This document shows, one piece after another, positions 28,301 through 41,093 of a DNA stretch of 64,000 nucleotides (position 1 is the stretch's first letter; each line of letters begins with the position of its first letter). The stretch comes from Onchocerca volvulus (taxonomy: Eukaryota; Nematoda; Chromadorea; Rhabditida; Onchocercidae). The DNA lies in the NCBI GenBank assembly GCA_000499405.2, contig HG738137.1, positions 10,704,621 through 10,768,620 on the forward strand. The letters are read 5' to 3'. The notes below the pieces were generated by a model. It was given only the letters and a program-made list of their open reading frames with translations. It was not told where the DNA came from and ran no database searches. The position numbers and the translations under genes are program-made.

Positions 28301-29396
28301 GGTTTTATGCTTGTCATTTAATTACTTATTAAGAAGTTTTTGTAGATATTCACTGCGGCGGATCTACAAGAGAAAGGGAAAGCTGGATATCAAGCAGTAT
28401 TTAATACACTTATGCAGCTTGCTCTCAAAGTACAGAGCGTTTTTCAGCAAAAGGTAATTTTCTTCATTGCAATAATTTTATTTTCTTTGATACAGTATTA
28501 TGAAGTAATGGAGGTTTTTTTTTTCTTTTTTTCTTTTTTTTTTTTTGCTTGGATTTAATTGATAAATAAATGAGATTAATTTTAGGGAATTGATGTCGAA
28601 CAACTGATTCAAACAGCTTCACAAGTGGTACCAAGAAATCTTGTGCAAACAATTTTAAATTTCTTCAGACGAGCCCAACCCACTCAGGTTTGTTGCAACA
28701 TCTTTTGCTGCATTTATTTGCTTAATACTGCAACAAAACATTTGGTGCAAATGTTGATATTTTTTTTTTTTTTTGGCTTCATGAATATATGATGAGAGAG
28801 CTAAGTATATGAATATGATATGACTGCTACTAGAAAGAAGTTAAAAATGGTCTCCGAAAATTTGTGTTTTTCTTCTGTTAGAAATAAAGAAATATTTTAT
28901 TGCAGTCGCCGAAAAAGCTTGCAAAAGAAGCAGAAGAGAAAGAGAAGACAGCTACTGCTGAAAAGGTCTTTTATTTATTTATTTATTTATTTTTTTCAAG
29001 TCTTGCGGAACGGACTATAAATTTCAATATGGGAAAATAGTGAGGAATATCTTGATGAGTAATAAAGCATTTGCGATGTTATTACAATAAAAAATAGGAT
29101 TGGATTATTCATTTCATAGAATTTATAGTGAAAACCCTTCGAGATGTCATTATTGATGTTTTCAAAAATGTAACTCAGTAAAGGTGTCATAGATTTTTAA
29201 AATTTTATTATTCAAAATTTGTATAAGAGAACGAGACAAATCAAGAATAATCAGTAGGATACTAATCAACAATTTAAAACTCATCTCACATTGTCGTTTA
29301 TAGGTTGTTGAAGAAAAACAGGTGGAAGAGGAAGTATGCAAAAAAGTTGACGCTCAAGCGGGAAGCGTCGATACACCGGCTGTTGCTGCTCATTGA
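25343..29396 (+). CDS. Calponin-homology (CH) domain protein
   Basis: Actin-associated protein with one CH domain, of the calponin/transgelin class. Six exons, all joined in phase 0: 25343-25519, 25926-26204, 28346-28453, 28586-28687, 28906-28965, 29304-29396, giving 272 aa. A Glu/Asp/Pro-rich N-terminus (residues 1-45) precedes the CH domain at about 60-190: YRLLDWAQQLAIEEEDKRQ, the core FLSFLRDGSLLAKLANRLQP, INGFINFVKEKAG and the calponin-type IFTAADLQEKGKAGYQAVFN. After it come a Gln-rich helix (VFQQKGIDVEQLIQTASQVV), a Lys/Glu-rich segment and a short tail ending AVAAH. No calponin-family actin-binding repeats (GLQ/SGN type) are seen, so it is not a classic long nematode calponin. Intron 2 is 2.1 kb. 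AATAAA follows at 29530. Which C. elegans gene is orthologous is not certain. Confidence 0.88.
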
Positions 29397-32300
29397 TTTC
29401 TAATTTCAATTCATTTGCAAAAAAATTTCTATCTCGAAAATACTTGAATTCCTGCCGACTTGGCTTCATTTTTTGTTTTGTTTGTAAGTTTACGGCAGAT
29501 TAAGAGTTGTTATTTTTTCTAAATTTAAGAATAAAAAAGAATCAGATCGAATCTGCAATGCTTAGCCAATTATTACGTGATCTTATTTATTTAATGACTG
29601 AGTAAACAGAGTTCATTGATGATATTTTAAGTTTAAATATTCTCATTAATGCTTTATTACTAATATTTCACCGCCTCAGTAAAGTCAATAACAAGATAAG
29701 AGAAGTTGCGTTTTGATGATTTTCATCTCCATATTTGTTCTTTCATTACTACCTATATCTACCATTCATTACAGCATTATTTTAAAACATCAATATATTT
29801 TAATTTAATGTTCTTCAGCTTGTTTTCTTGATCAGGCAATATCATAGCTAATCAAATGAAATGCTTATCTGTACTTAACATTTATCATTGCAAACTAAAG
29901 CTTTCTGAATGTCATAAATAAGAACGAATGATAAATGAAAAAGGCCAATTGACAAAGACCTACCAAAAACCTGTCATAACTATTTCGAATTAGTATGCAT
30001 TTTCTGAACCTGTTGATTCATGGCTTCTTACTTTTGACTTCATACTTGTCTATTTGCAAAACTGAAATAAGAGATGTTTGAAATTCAAGCGAGTGAATTC
30101 TCTGCAATATACTTAAGATTCTGTTATCACTAATTCATATTGCTGTTTCAGGTAATGTCCTACAAATTATCTTTTTTTCATTATATTATCCTTACTGAAT
30201 CGATCAGCACAATAATTCAATCAATTTACCTTCGGCGTATATGTGCAATTCAGCTTGGATTATATAAAACAATTTTTCTTCTGTTATTAGCGAATCGAGA
30301 TGTGTGAAGGAATCAGTGTATTACTAATTCGCAATAAGAATTTGAATGTTCAGATGGTTTTTTTTTTTTTTTTTTTTCATATGGATTTAAATTCCTTCGC
30401 ATTTTCCTCGATTCATGCAATGCTTCATTACATTTTTGAATTATATATGATGGCTAGAATTATTGTTTTTTTTTTTTTTTTTTTGATATTAATAAATCGA
30501 AATTATTCTTTGTATTTGTAATCAATTCTGAAAATAAGGCATCAGAATTTGATTTGATGGTCAGCGTTGTTTCGTTTTTATTATGCTTTTTTTTTTTCTC
30601 TCTTAATTCCGTTCTAATGTGTTTTGTTATAAAAAACTTTTTTTTTGTGTACTGCTTTAATTGTGAACTTTGAAAAAATTCTTGTATCCACTTGATTTTT
30701 TATGGGAAGAATGTAATGAGGAGGATGAAGAAATGGCAAATTTTGTTGTATTCGATCAAGTGGATTTGTCGATTTTTATACTCTTAATTAAAAAAAAAAA
30801 ATTTTTTTTGGTGCTAAATTAAGTAAATTGAGTTGGTCCTCTACTTCATTCTTATTTTATTTTTAATTTCCTTCAAAATTCAAAGAACAAATTACTTACT
30901 ATATGACTACTTTTTGCTGTATATGTGCCTGCGGTTTGCTTATTCCTTCCATTTATTTCGAGTTCCAAATTCTTAAAAGATATGAGAAAAAGTTTTATGA
31001 GGAAATGATTATGTGATCGATCTGTAAGTGATGATGTATTTTGTGACTAATGATTAAATCACTGATCTAATCGATAAATTCCATATCATATTTTTAAAGG
31101 ATTTCTACGTAGAATCGAATTTGTAATGAATTTCTGTTCGCCATATAGAATTGATATACTGCATACGAGGGATAGCTTTTTATCCATTGTCTTGTCTATT
31201 TAATTTGAAAAGCTTTATCGGTCTTTCGTTATAATATTCATATTGATTGATTGATTGATCAAGGTCACACTTTCATCTATCTATCCCTAAAATGAATTCT
31301 TTAACTGAACATTTTGGGCTAAATTAAGACAGCGATAAATCTTAATATAGTATTGATCCGAAATGATTTCTTTTCCTGCGTTTTTCCCAAAATTACTCAA
31401 TTTTCAGAAAACTTTCCATTATGTCTAATGATGACCTTCATATTTATCGCATAACTTTATCTCCGTTATACGATCGTTTTTTCGTTTCGCTTTCTTAGAT
31501 TCGCTAATTTTTTTTTTTCTCCTCTCGCCTTCTATGAGAACATTTTCATATCTTCTTTTCCAACCTGTGTGTTGATAAATTCAAAAAAACTCGTATTAAT
31601 AAACAACGCCGACCATTAAGGAATTCGGTATTTGATGTTAACATAATATGATGTTGAAATATGTTTCGAATCGCGTTATTATGTCAACATTTCAATGATA
31701 AAAACATTAATGTTATCGATAAATGCATATTTCTATGTGTCGCTCTGTCCATTTCAATTTATTCATCTTTTTATAGGCTCGATTAGGAATATTCTGAGCT
31801 AAATCTCCATACATTGTTTCCTTTCGAGAAATTTTATAAGTTAACAATGTCGCGAATAGTAATTAGAAATGAATGGAATTATGCAAAGTAATAGAAAACA
31901 GAATATTGCCCGGATTCTTGGACTATATAATTCCGTTCGTACGGAGAGGCTCTTAGCTTGCTCAGAATATTCGAAGAGATTCAGAAGAACTTATTTAGCA
32001 AAGCATTTTGGGTCGAAAATTAGCCGATAGGTTCATGTAAATCCGCATCTGTAAATATTCCGAATACTCCGATATTTTCAAATGTTGCTTGGCAAAATGA
32101 TCGTCATTACTTCATGATAGAAATGAGTAGATTTGGACGATGGACGAGATAATTTTCATTGCGCCCTGGTCGGAATAGCACGTGACATAATGAGAAGTCG
32201 GGGAGGACCAGAAAAGTTGTTGGTTCCTGTTGTTTACATCTTTTTGGCGCAGTGTTGGTTGATTTGTCAGATAGGTGGGAACAGTGGGTGGCATCAAAAT

Positions 32301-32490
32301 GTATTGAATTTAACTAAAATAATGGTTTTTAAGTTTGATAATAATGGTTTAAGAAGAGAAATTACAAGGAAGTAATGTCATAAAATGTTTCCATTGTTAC
32401 AAGAAGTAATATGAACAAAAAAACCTCTAGAGAGTCCATAGTTTTCAGATTTGGCCATGACATAAGAAGACAAACAGTTTAAAATTCATT
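29397..32490. other. 3' UTR of the CH-domain gene and intergenic AT-rich DNA
   Basis: Holds a likely polyadenylation signal AATAAA at 29530-29535, then about 3 kb without supported exons. There are poly-T runs at 30360-30377 and 30466-30484 and a short ATTG repeat near 31241-31258. A plus/minus pair of small open frames at 32112-32375 lies in less AT-rich DNA just upstream of the REV7 gene and may be promoter or leader sequence. Confidence 0.5.
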
Positions 32491-32493
32491 CAG
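32491..32493 (+). promoter_or_regulatory. Acceptor just ahead of the REV7 start (spliced-leader type)
   Basis: TTCATTCAG ends three nt before ATG 32497, the arrangement expected of a trans-spliced nematode mRNA. Confidence 0.5.
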
Positions 32494-32496
32494 CCA

Positions 32497-33998
32497 ATGC
32501 GAAAAAGCGTTCAGGTCGCTAAGATTGGCCGAAAAGGCTTCAACGGTCGCAAAGGTGAGTATCTCACTGTAAAACCTACTTCTTTACGTTAAAACAAGAA
32601 TTTTGACGCAATGCAGAGCTGTTTATTTTCAGTGGAAACATTTTCAAAAGAAATAGCTATTTTTTAGGACGAAGTAATTGAGTACACAACCATGATTTCT
32701 CATTTTGTGGACTTACTATAGAAAACCCTGCAAAACATCTATTTTACGACCGAAAAAAGATAAATTGTTGATACATTGAGGAAGTGAAATGTTTGGACAA
32801 AATTGGACGGCGAGAGACAAGCAATATATAAAATATTTGCAGCATTGGCTGATATGGTTACTGAATTCTTGGAAATTATTTCACATACGGTGCTTTTCAA
32901 TTATGGTGGTTATCCAGCGGAGACATTTGATACGGCCAGTTATGGGTCTATTCTAATTCATGTAAGTATGATTTTAGAACGACTTATTTTCTATTTATTT
33001 ATTGGTCAATTTATCTCGGCTCTAAAAATATCCATGTTATTTAGAAAAGAAATCAGTAGACTCGGTGGTTCGAATTATTCTAATTTTTTAAAAAATTTTC
33101 TGTTATTTCAAAAAAAAAAAAAATCTCAGAATGGCTATTACTTGAATTAGTTCTCTTTACGTTTTGAATTTAAGAAATGCCGAGTGAAAGAAGTATTAGA
33201 TTACATGAGCAGCGCACTACAAACAGTTCATCGATGGATAAAGTTTGATGAACTATCTCATTTTGCCGCGTGCATTCTTGATAAGGACGACAGAGTGGTA
33301 ATGGAGGCTGTAATAATCATTATGAATATACAGTATCCTCAACTCAGGTCTCCTAGAATTTCTTCGTTTCGTTCTTCCTCGAAACATGAAAATATATAAA
33401 CTATTTCTTCGATTTCAAATTTAGTTTTTATTACTGAAAAGTGGATACCACTGGTGATCATTTGATCATGTCTGATCTGGACTAATAATTATCTATTTCA
33501 GAAACGTATTGACAACTGAAGCAACTGATATGAAACGACAATTCCAGCAAACAATTTTTACATTACAGCGGGAATCATATATTGAGAATATGAAAAATGT
33601 CTTACGGAATGAAGGTAAACATAATTATATGAATTCAGACAATGAGATTAATTCGTGGATGAATTGAAGAATAAGTACCAGAATAGGCTCATGCATTTGT
33701 TTCAGAAGTACGCTTTGAAATACATACAAAACTTAGAGGCAACTGTGAAATAAAACTACAAAAACGAGCTGGAGTAAGTTGTTTTTATAAAAATGAGATT
33801 TTTATGGCACGAATTTGCCTTCTTCCTCATTTCTAATTTCAGGAGTTTAAATGGGAAAAATATGACCAATGTGCACCTGAGAATCTACGTCCTTGTGGCA
33901 AACGGATTGATAGCAAACTGATTGAGGTTTTATACTTTTGACTATTAATTAAATTATTAAAGTGGTCCAATTATTTCTTTTAGCTTGTTCTCCAATAA
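32497..33998 (+). CDS. MAD2L2: REV7/MAD2L2-like HORMA-domain protein
   Basis: HORMA adaptor of translesion DNA polymerase zeta and of shieldin-type and spindle-checkpoint complexes in animals. Seven exons: 32497-32554, 32843-32961, 33175-33347, 33502-33614, 33706-33773, 33843-33926, 33984-33998. Every join keeps phase, and the product is 209 aa against 211 in human MAD2L2. Matching blocks in order: ADMVTEFLEIISHTVLF (human ADVLCEFLEVAVHLILY), a Tyr-Pro after it, ILDKDDRVVMEAVI (human ILDKEHRPVEKFVF), the Gln-rich helix RQFQQTIFTLQ, FEIHTKLRG, and GEFKWEKYDQC, where the Trp corresponds to the FPW motif before the safety-belt region. The end is SKLIELVLQ. The first exon (MRKSVQVAKIGRKGFNGRK) is the least certain. 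It is supported by a strong donor (AAAG then GTGAGT) and a fitting phase-1 join. A possible AATAAA is at 34381. Confidence 0.85.
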
Positions 33999-34530
33999 TG
34001 CGACCAAATATTGCTGTACACGTTCAGCTATCGTGATGGCAGCCATCAGTACTATTTAGATTACCAGCAGCTTGAGTGCTATCAAGAAAAATTCGTTAAA
34101 GCAACATTAATTCCTGTTTCTCGATCTTGAAAAAGTTTGAAAAACTTGCTTCAAACTGTTTTTGCACCTGTTTATAGATCGTTGCAATGGTACGCCAACT
34201 GGATGAAACATAATGGAGATATTGTGAAAGAATAGATAACTTAGGAAATGGGTATTTCAAGTTTTTGCAAAAATCATAACCCATTTAAACGAAGCGAATC
34301 TCATAAGCGGTATTAATTGACCATCCTTGCGCGATTTTTCATTTCAAAAATTGTCAAGATTTTGAATGCATTTTTAAAGTAATAAATTCACTTTGAAACG
34401 TAGCGATGACATCTGTATAAAGTAAAAGATGACCAGCTGAATAATTCGTGAAGCATCTCAAGAATGATTCAAACGAATAAAGAAAATAGCTTTATCGATA
34501 AAAATTACAAGAAAGTTACAAATTGTTCTA
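33999..34530. other. 3' flank of the REV7 gene
   Basis: No coding signal. It contains AATAAA at 34381-34386, a possible polyadenylation site, and leads into the tandem duplication. Confidence 0.5.
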
Positions 34531-35250
34531 AACTAACTTTTCCAACTTTAAACATATCAAATATAAACTTTACTAATGTGAAACAAAGTTACAAATTGTT
34601 CTAAACAATAAATACTATGGATAATTAAAATAAAGATATAAAAAGCATATGAAGAATGAAAAAATTTCTAATTGTTCAAAGGGATGAATTCAAAATAAAA
34701 AAGAGATATATGAAGAACAAGAACAAGACAAGGATTAAATATAAAAGTGAAAAGGAAGGGATAAGGGACAATACAAGAACAAGGGACAATGCAAGAGTTT
34801 TGATATTGTTATGGAAAATGTCTCTTACTAGTTGCAATGCACTCATAAGTTATTTCTAGTTAACTTTTCAAACTTTAAACATGTAAAATATAAACTTTGC
34901 CAATATAGGAACAATAAATATTACAGATAATTAAAATAAAGATATAAAAAGCATGTGAAAAATGGAAAAATTTTTAGTTACTAGAAGAAATGAATTCAAA
35001 GTTAAAAAACTGATATATAAAGAAAAAGAACGAGAGAAGAGAAAGAATATAAAATAAAGAGGAACGGACAAGGGACAATACAAATTAAATATAAAAATGA
35101 AGAGGAGGGGACAAGAGAAATATAAAAGTAAAGAGGAAGGGACAAGAGACAATACAAAATTAAATATAAAAATGAAGAGGAGGGGTCAAGAGACAATGCA
35201 AGAGTTTTGATGTTGTGATAGAAGATCGCTCTTGCCAGTTGTAACACAAC
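34531..35250. repeat. Imperfect tandem duplication, unit about 330-390 bp
   Basis: Copy A (about 34531-34856) and copy B (about 34857-35250) share the same word order. Each has AACTTTTCAAACTTTAAAC, GATAATTAAAATAAAGATAT, AAAAGCAT, GATGAATTCAAA, a GGGACAATACAA block and GCAAGAGTTTTGAT. Copy B has extra internal repeats of a purine-rich GAAGAGGAGGGGACAAGAG word. Confidence 0.85.
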
Positions 35251-38200
35251 ATTGAAATGTTAACTTTTGGATAGGGAATTCAAAAGTTTCATTTTCAGTG
35301 GCAATGACCACTAAGTCATAAAGCAGCATTCAGGGGGAACATGCTGAACAAAAATAGGATTCTTATAAATCGAAGAATAATGTTATCCTAAAATACATTA
35401 CCTTACAATTTATAAACATTGCTTTCACATTTAAAAAAAAAAAAAAAATGACCCAAGCATGACTGATAGCAAACATATAATAATGAAGTTTCTTCTCAGA
35501 GATATTCAAAAAGAATCCACACTTCTGCTGCTTTTATTCTTCCCCACACAAGATTTTCATTTATATTACAGTGAAAATGTAACATTCAAAATTATTTTTC
35601 ATTCTCTGGAATTTTCTTTTTCAAGTAAGCAAAACTATGCCTCATGCTACACACCAGAAATATTTGGATGTTAACATTTTCGCCTACTAACAGTTCACAA
35701 AATAATGATGTTTACCAAATTCCAAATTATATACTTGGAATAAACAAAGCTAAACATCCGATATAAATGCTACTGTTTTCCTGCCTTTTAAGTCGGAAAT
35801 TCCACGCATGTTCAGCATCGAAAATTCGCAATACTAATCGAAAACGATACCATATATCGATTTCTATACTCTTTCTAGAGCCATGAGTGAAATCTTTTTT
35901 TGATACATTTGTATTATGAGCAATATTGACGATGCGAATTTTTGATACTGTTACATGGTGCACGAAATATTTCATAGGAATTATTCCGACACAAAATACT
36001 TTAAAAACATAAATGTGATAAATACAAAACAAAACTACGAAAAAAGAACCAATCGCTCATTGGCTTGATTCAACAAACAACTCATTTTTTTCCTTACAAA
36101 AATAAAAATAAACAAGAGAAAAGAAAGGAAATCATTTCTATAATATTTTTTGAAAAATCTTCATCTTTTGCGCGAAGGATAGAAAAAAAAAGAAAAATGA
36201 ACTATATTCTTCTAAACTGCTTCATATCATCTACATTATCAAAGCATCAAAAACAAGATATGATTTATACTAAACAAATGAAATGACAAAACTAACTCAT
36301 TATATCAAATATTGAAATGAAAGAATCGAATACTTTCAATCGATCAATTAAATGATTTTCATTTCTCTTCATTTCAGCCAACGAGCACTAACATATTTCA
36401 TCTCATTTCAGTAAAGCACATTAATGCTCATAATGTACTGTTCATATATTATAACTCAATAAAATAATAACGGCATCCAAGGTTAGAAAAAATAAGAAAA
36501 AAAAAAAGTCCAAAATTTGATCTCCTTTCTTCAAAAATCTCAGTATTTTAAAAATAATCAGCAAAAATATTAGCCAAACAAGAGATCATAGCAAATTAAC
36601 ATAGTACTTTCTCTGCCTCCTATCAAATATAAAGACTATTTCTTTGGTTACAAAAGCACTGCTTCTATCAATTTGAGACTGATTTTTGATTTCTTATTCA
36701 GAATTGCCTTCCAAATCTTTAAATCATCAAAAATAGGATGTTGATCAATAAATCTTCAAATAACATCAATATGCTGAGATATATGTATATAATTCCCATG
36801 CTTCAGCCTCCAAATACGGAAATGAAGCGCGGTTAGTGTCTTCATTTAATATTATTAGATATAAATTTAGTAAATGAACTGAACAAAAGTAACTCTAAAG
36901 TTTATAAATCAGTGGTAGAAAAAATGGAATGATGTTTGGAAGAATAAGGAAGAATAAGCTTCCAACAAATTATTAATATTATATCGAAATATTTCTTTAT
37001 GAACTTTAGGTTCAACGAAAAAGAGTAGAACATGTACCGTTTCATAATGTCTTAATTCAAAAAGCTGTTGTTCAACAATGATCTTGAAAGCAAACAACAG
37101 TGTTTTTGTTTTTTTTTTTTTAAAAAACCGCTTTTTTTAATAAAGAGAAGCGCAATTAGAAAAATTCTCTCAAAAATTCAAAAGAAAAATTTTTGTAAAA
37201 ACTTCGACAGAGATGTACTTCAAAATTATATTAATAGATCATTTACATAAAAGTGATCTGTCTATTACAGATCAATAGACATTTAAATAGCCCTACTTAA
37301 TTCTACTTAGTACATGATTATGAATATAGTTAAGATAAAGTGAATTATGTACTTAACTCGCATATATATACATATATTAGCGATATTTTGTGATATAATT
37401 CACTTTAAATTAACTGCATTAATGAAATTAGGAATCAATTTATCGAATATTTTTTTCGGCAATAAGGAATTCAATCAAAGAGATAAACTATCAATTAGAT
37501 TTCTCTCATACATAACACTATATGGATAAAATTTAAAAAACATGAACAAATGCATAATTTCGATGATAGAAGTAGTTCGGCGAGATCAGCTGGAAAGTTT
37601 TATAAATACAATACATTCTACAGATGTAATGAGAGTGTCTCGAATCTGATGGATTAATAAAAATCATAAAAAACGAACAAAAATGTTACCGCATCGCAGA
37701 AACCTCATAATTAGTAGCAAAACAGATAGAAAATGAAAACAGAGAAGAGAGCTAAACAAAATAAGGTAATTTGTTCAAGGACTGTCTGCATGAAAAATGC
37801 TTGAATACCAAATAAAAAAAAAAAAAAAAAAGAAAAAAAAAGAACAAAACGAGAAACATCAACTTAAATCCAGTTGCACGGTAACTAAACTCAATTACCC
37901 ATACAACTAAAAACTGATATGGAACATTCTCTTATTTAAGAATCTCAGTACAACTAAATTACCGAACTTATTACAATTTAAAGTAATACACCATGAGAAA
38001 TACATGATTATTAAAATCCGTTTTTGACAGTAAACAACAGAACAAAAACGTGATTGGCAGCATGCGATACACAAAAAGGATCTTTCCAAACAATAAAAGA
38101 AAGCGAGAACAGCAACGCACGAAATGCTTATTAAATTTTCTCATCAGAATAATTTTATGAATCATTTCTGATCTCCCTGATTGGGCACTTTGTTTTAACA

Positions 38201-39788
38201 AATGTAAGCACATAAGCTGAAAAAAGTGCGTAACTGCAATTAGCATAAGACGAGTTAATTTCAGAAAGAAATGAGAGATGAATACTTTTATATTATTAGA
38301 TTTTTGCAGTATTATAAGCATAAAATTCTTAAAATTAATTCGAAGAAGGTATTCTATCTTAAATTAGAAAAATAAAAAACATTAATTTACAATTTATAAC
38401 GAAAGCCACAGAAATTCGCAACGTAAAATGATCGAGACAAAAACAAGTAGCAACATCTGCTCAAAAGTTTGGATAACTCTCCATAACGTAAATCAGCCGA
38501 ACGTTATAACTTCTAAATTTACAAAAATAATATAAAAGAAGAAAATCTCGTCACTCTAAAAAAAAAAAAAAAAAAAAGCAATGGTATATGCACAGAATAA
38601 ATTTAAAATGCGTGAAAACATGTACAGTATGACATTACTCAAAACATACGAATCAAGAAAGATTAGGAGTTGTCAGGTTTCCTGCTATTTACTAATTTTC
38701 ATTACAATCTTAGCGATTCAAATATTTCAACCGAAACTACTAAAACTATTAAGCATCTAAAAAATCTGGAAATATGCAAATAAAGACAACTGGCACTAAA
38801 ACTTTCTCTAGTCGAAACTTTTTAGTGTAAATGTTTGTGACACATTCAACACATATCATATCTTCAATATATGCAAATCAAGTGAAACAAAAAAGGCAGT
38901 AAAAGTAAAGAAAAACAGAAATCAGTTTAAAAAATTTCAATCGCTGTATTCATGGGAAAAAGGACTGCCAATGAAATGAAAAAACGAAGCAAAAGTCACA
39001 AGAGTAATTTGATAAGAGTGCAGAAAGTGAATTATTTAAATACTATAAAATACTGTACGATAAAACAATCATATGACGTTAGCCTACAATTACAAAAAAA
39101 AAAAAAAAAAAAAAAAAGAAAAGGTTCACAGCATAGCCTTACAAAAGCTTCGAATAAGAACTTGAAAAAATATGAAATTAGGAATACTTCCATCTTGACA
39201 CTATCCTAAATTACAATTCTATAATAATACAAAAATCCTGTAACGCGTTTTTTTTTTCTATGCTCATTTTCAGATAAACAAAATCTCAAACTTTACAGAT
39301 GTGAAAGAAAAAAACTGCAAAAGTGCCAGAAAATATGAAATATTATTTGAAAATTAAAAACATTCGAACAAAGTTTGTAAAAAAAAGTGCTGCGTGCGAA
39401 ACTAACAGCATCTGCATGTCTGAAATACCCGCAATATAATCCAAAAGAGAACTTATGGTCATTCATACTTGGCGAGTTATGAACTCGGCAGTACAGCAAC
39501 ACAAGGTAACGGCGTCACTCGCAAGCTAGGACTGCATTTATTCCATTTTGGTGTCTCATGAATCTTTCCATGCCGTACTTTTATGACTTCTGTAATCGAT
39601 AATCTAGATTGTTCATCACCTGAAATTGTCTGATTACTTGAAATATCTACCAACACAAAGAACTTTTCAATTTATAATTTTTAATAACGAGTCCTAAGAC
39701 TGAATATCTAGAATGTTTCGCAGACCAGGAAATTTTTTCAGTAGCTATATATATAGTCTACTTGAAAGTGATTTCTAAACCATTAAAT
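35251..39788. other. AT-rich stretch downstream of the decapping-enhancer gene
   Basis: About 4.5 kb with many poly-A runs (35430-35447, 37815-37838, 38560-38577, 39095-39117). Two longer minus frames exist (35727-36032, 101 codons; 37971-38321, 116 codons), but neither has recognisable homology or fitting splice sites. It may include 3' UTR of the gene at 39937. Confidence 0.45.
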
Positions 39789-39794
39789 TTTATT
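39789..39794 (-). promoter_or_regulatory. Polyadenylation signal of the PNRC/Edc1-like gene
   Basis: AATAAA on the minus strand, 143 nt past the stop codon at 39937. Confidence 0.55.
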
Positions 39795-39936
39795 TTTGGA
39801 AGTAAAAAAAGCACACCACTACTTATGAAGACTTGAATTTTTACCACTACAGGTCTGATTCATTCCTTGCTTGCTATATGGGATGCAACAAAGAATATGG
39901 ATCAGCAACATCTCAAAATCAGTTCTCATTAAAATT

Positions 39937-41062
39937 CTAACCAGAACATGATGACGACGATGACGCTTCTTCACACCATAGAAAGGGTGGCAACGGCACA
40001 ACTTTTGCCTCAGGTGATTCACTGAATTTTGCGCCCGCAAAGTTAATAACATCTGATTGCTGCTGTCGTCGAAAATGTTGTGCTGATCCTTCAAATTTTT
40101 CTCTATTACATTCTAATATCAGTAAAACGTTTTATGATAAATCCATTAAATTAAATCAAAAATCCGCATGAGCTTATCTGAAAAATTGACATTACATTTT
40201 TTATTGTTGCTGTTCAAGACAAAAGATATATCCTTACGAATACTGAAAAATAAGAATAAAGGCATTCCATCTTATGCATTTCAAATCCCACAATAAAGTT
40301 TTCTTTCCTTATTTTCATTATTCAAAGATGTAAAAAAAAAAAGAAAAAAAAGAAAAAAACAGTTATTTAGAAGAATGAACTGAAATTTTAAAAAAAAAAA
40401 AAAAAAAAAAAAAAGAAAAAAGAAACGTAAAGATAAATAATTCTTCAGAGTGTAAAATCTTGCTGAAAAAAGCATTAAGTAATGATCTAGAAAAACTCTA
40501 AGTCCAAATAGTCCAAAAAAATTACTTCTCTCTGTTTTTCTCTTCGGTGTTACATCAAGAGAAATTGGCCGCCTCTGGAGTGCATTTTTAACTGCTGATG
40601 TATCTTTTGAAGGTAACTGTGGTCGATAAATATTACTGCCTGCTGGTGCACTTGTAGGGTAATACGGAACTATTGCCATGGAAGAAGACATGTAAACCCC
40701 CGTTGACAGAGAGGATGTTGCATAATTAGAATTGTTCACTGCTGGTGTACCCATAATTGGCAAAGAAGCGGATGGCTCGAATTTCATCTGGTATTTTGAA
40801 TTATGATTCTTCTGCTTTAACTTACCGCCTTGTGAATGTAACATCCAACCAGGTGTACCGGGTTGAGGTTGAAAGTATTTTAATGGCTAAAAAAGCAATA
40901 TGCAAATTCAGATTATGAAAAAATTGCCTCTAACAATTAAAAGTTACAACAAATATCATCTCCAAATCTTTATCTACACAACATTCTCAATGACTGGAAT
41001 AGTATAAAATTTTTCCGTAAGGTCATGAAAATTGGAATTCTCTACACTGAGAAGAACAGTTA

Positions 41063-41093
<31 letters not shown>

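Noticed and set aside
32803..33150. Long frame starting at TTG before the REV7 HORMA start, running past exon 2
   Set aside because: No ATG is in frame. TTTGCAG at 32842 and GTAAGT at 32962 define a phase-consistent exon inside it, and the rest is intron.
35727..36032. 101-codon minus-strand frame
   Set aside because: Starts at TTG and lacks splice context and recognisable domains. In about 128 kb of both-strand AT-rich sequence one chance frame of this length is expected.
37971..38321. 116-codon minus-strand hydrophobic frame
   Set aside because: Leu/Phe/Ile richness follows from T-rich DNA; no splice or start context.
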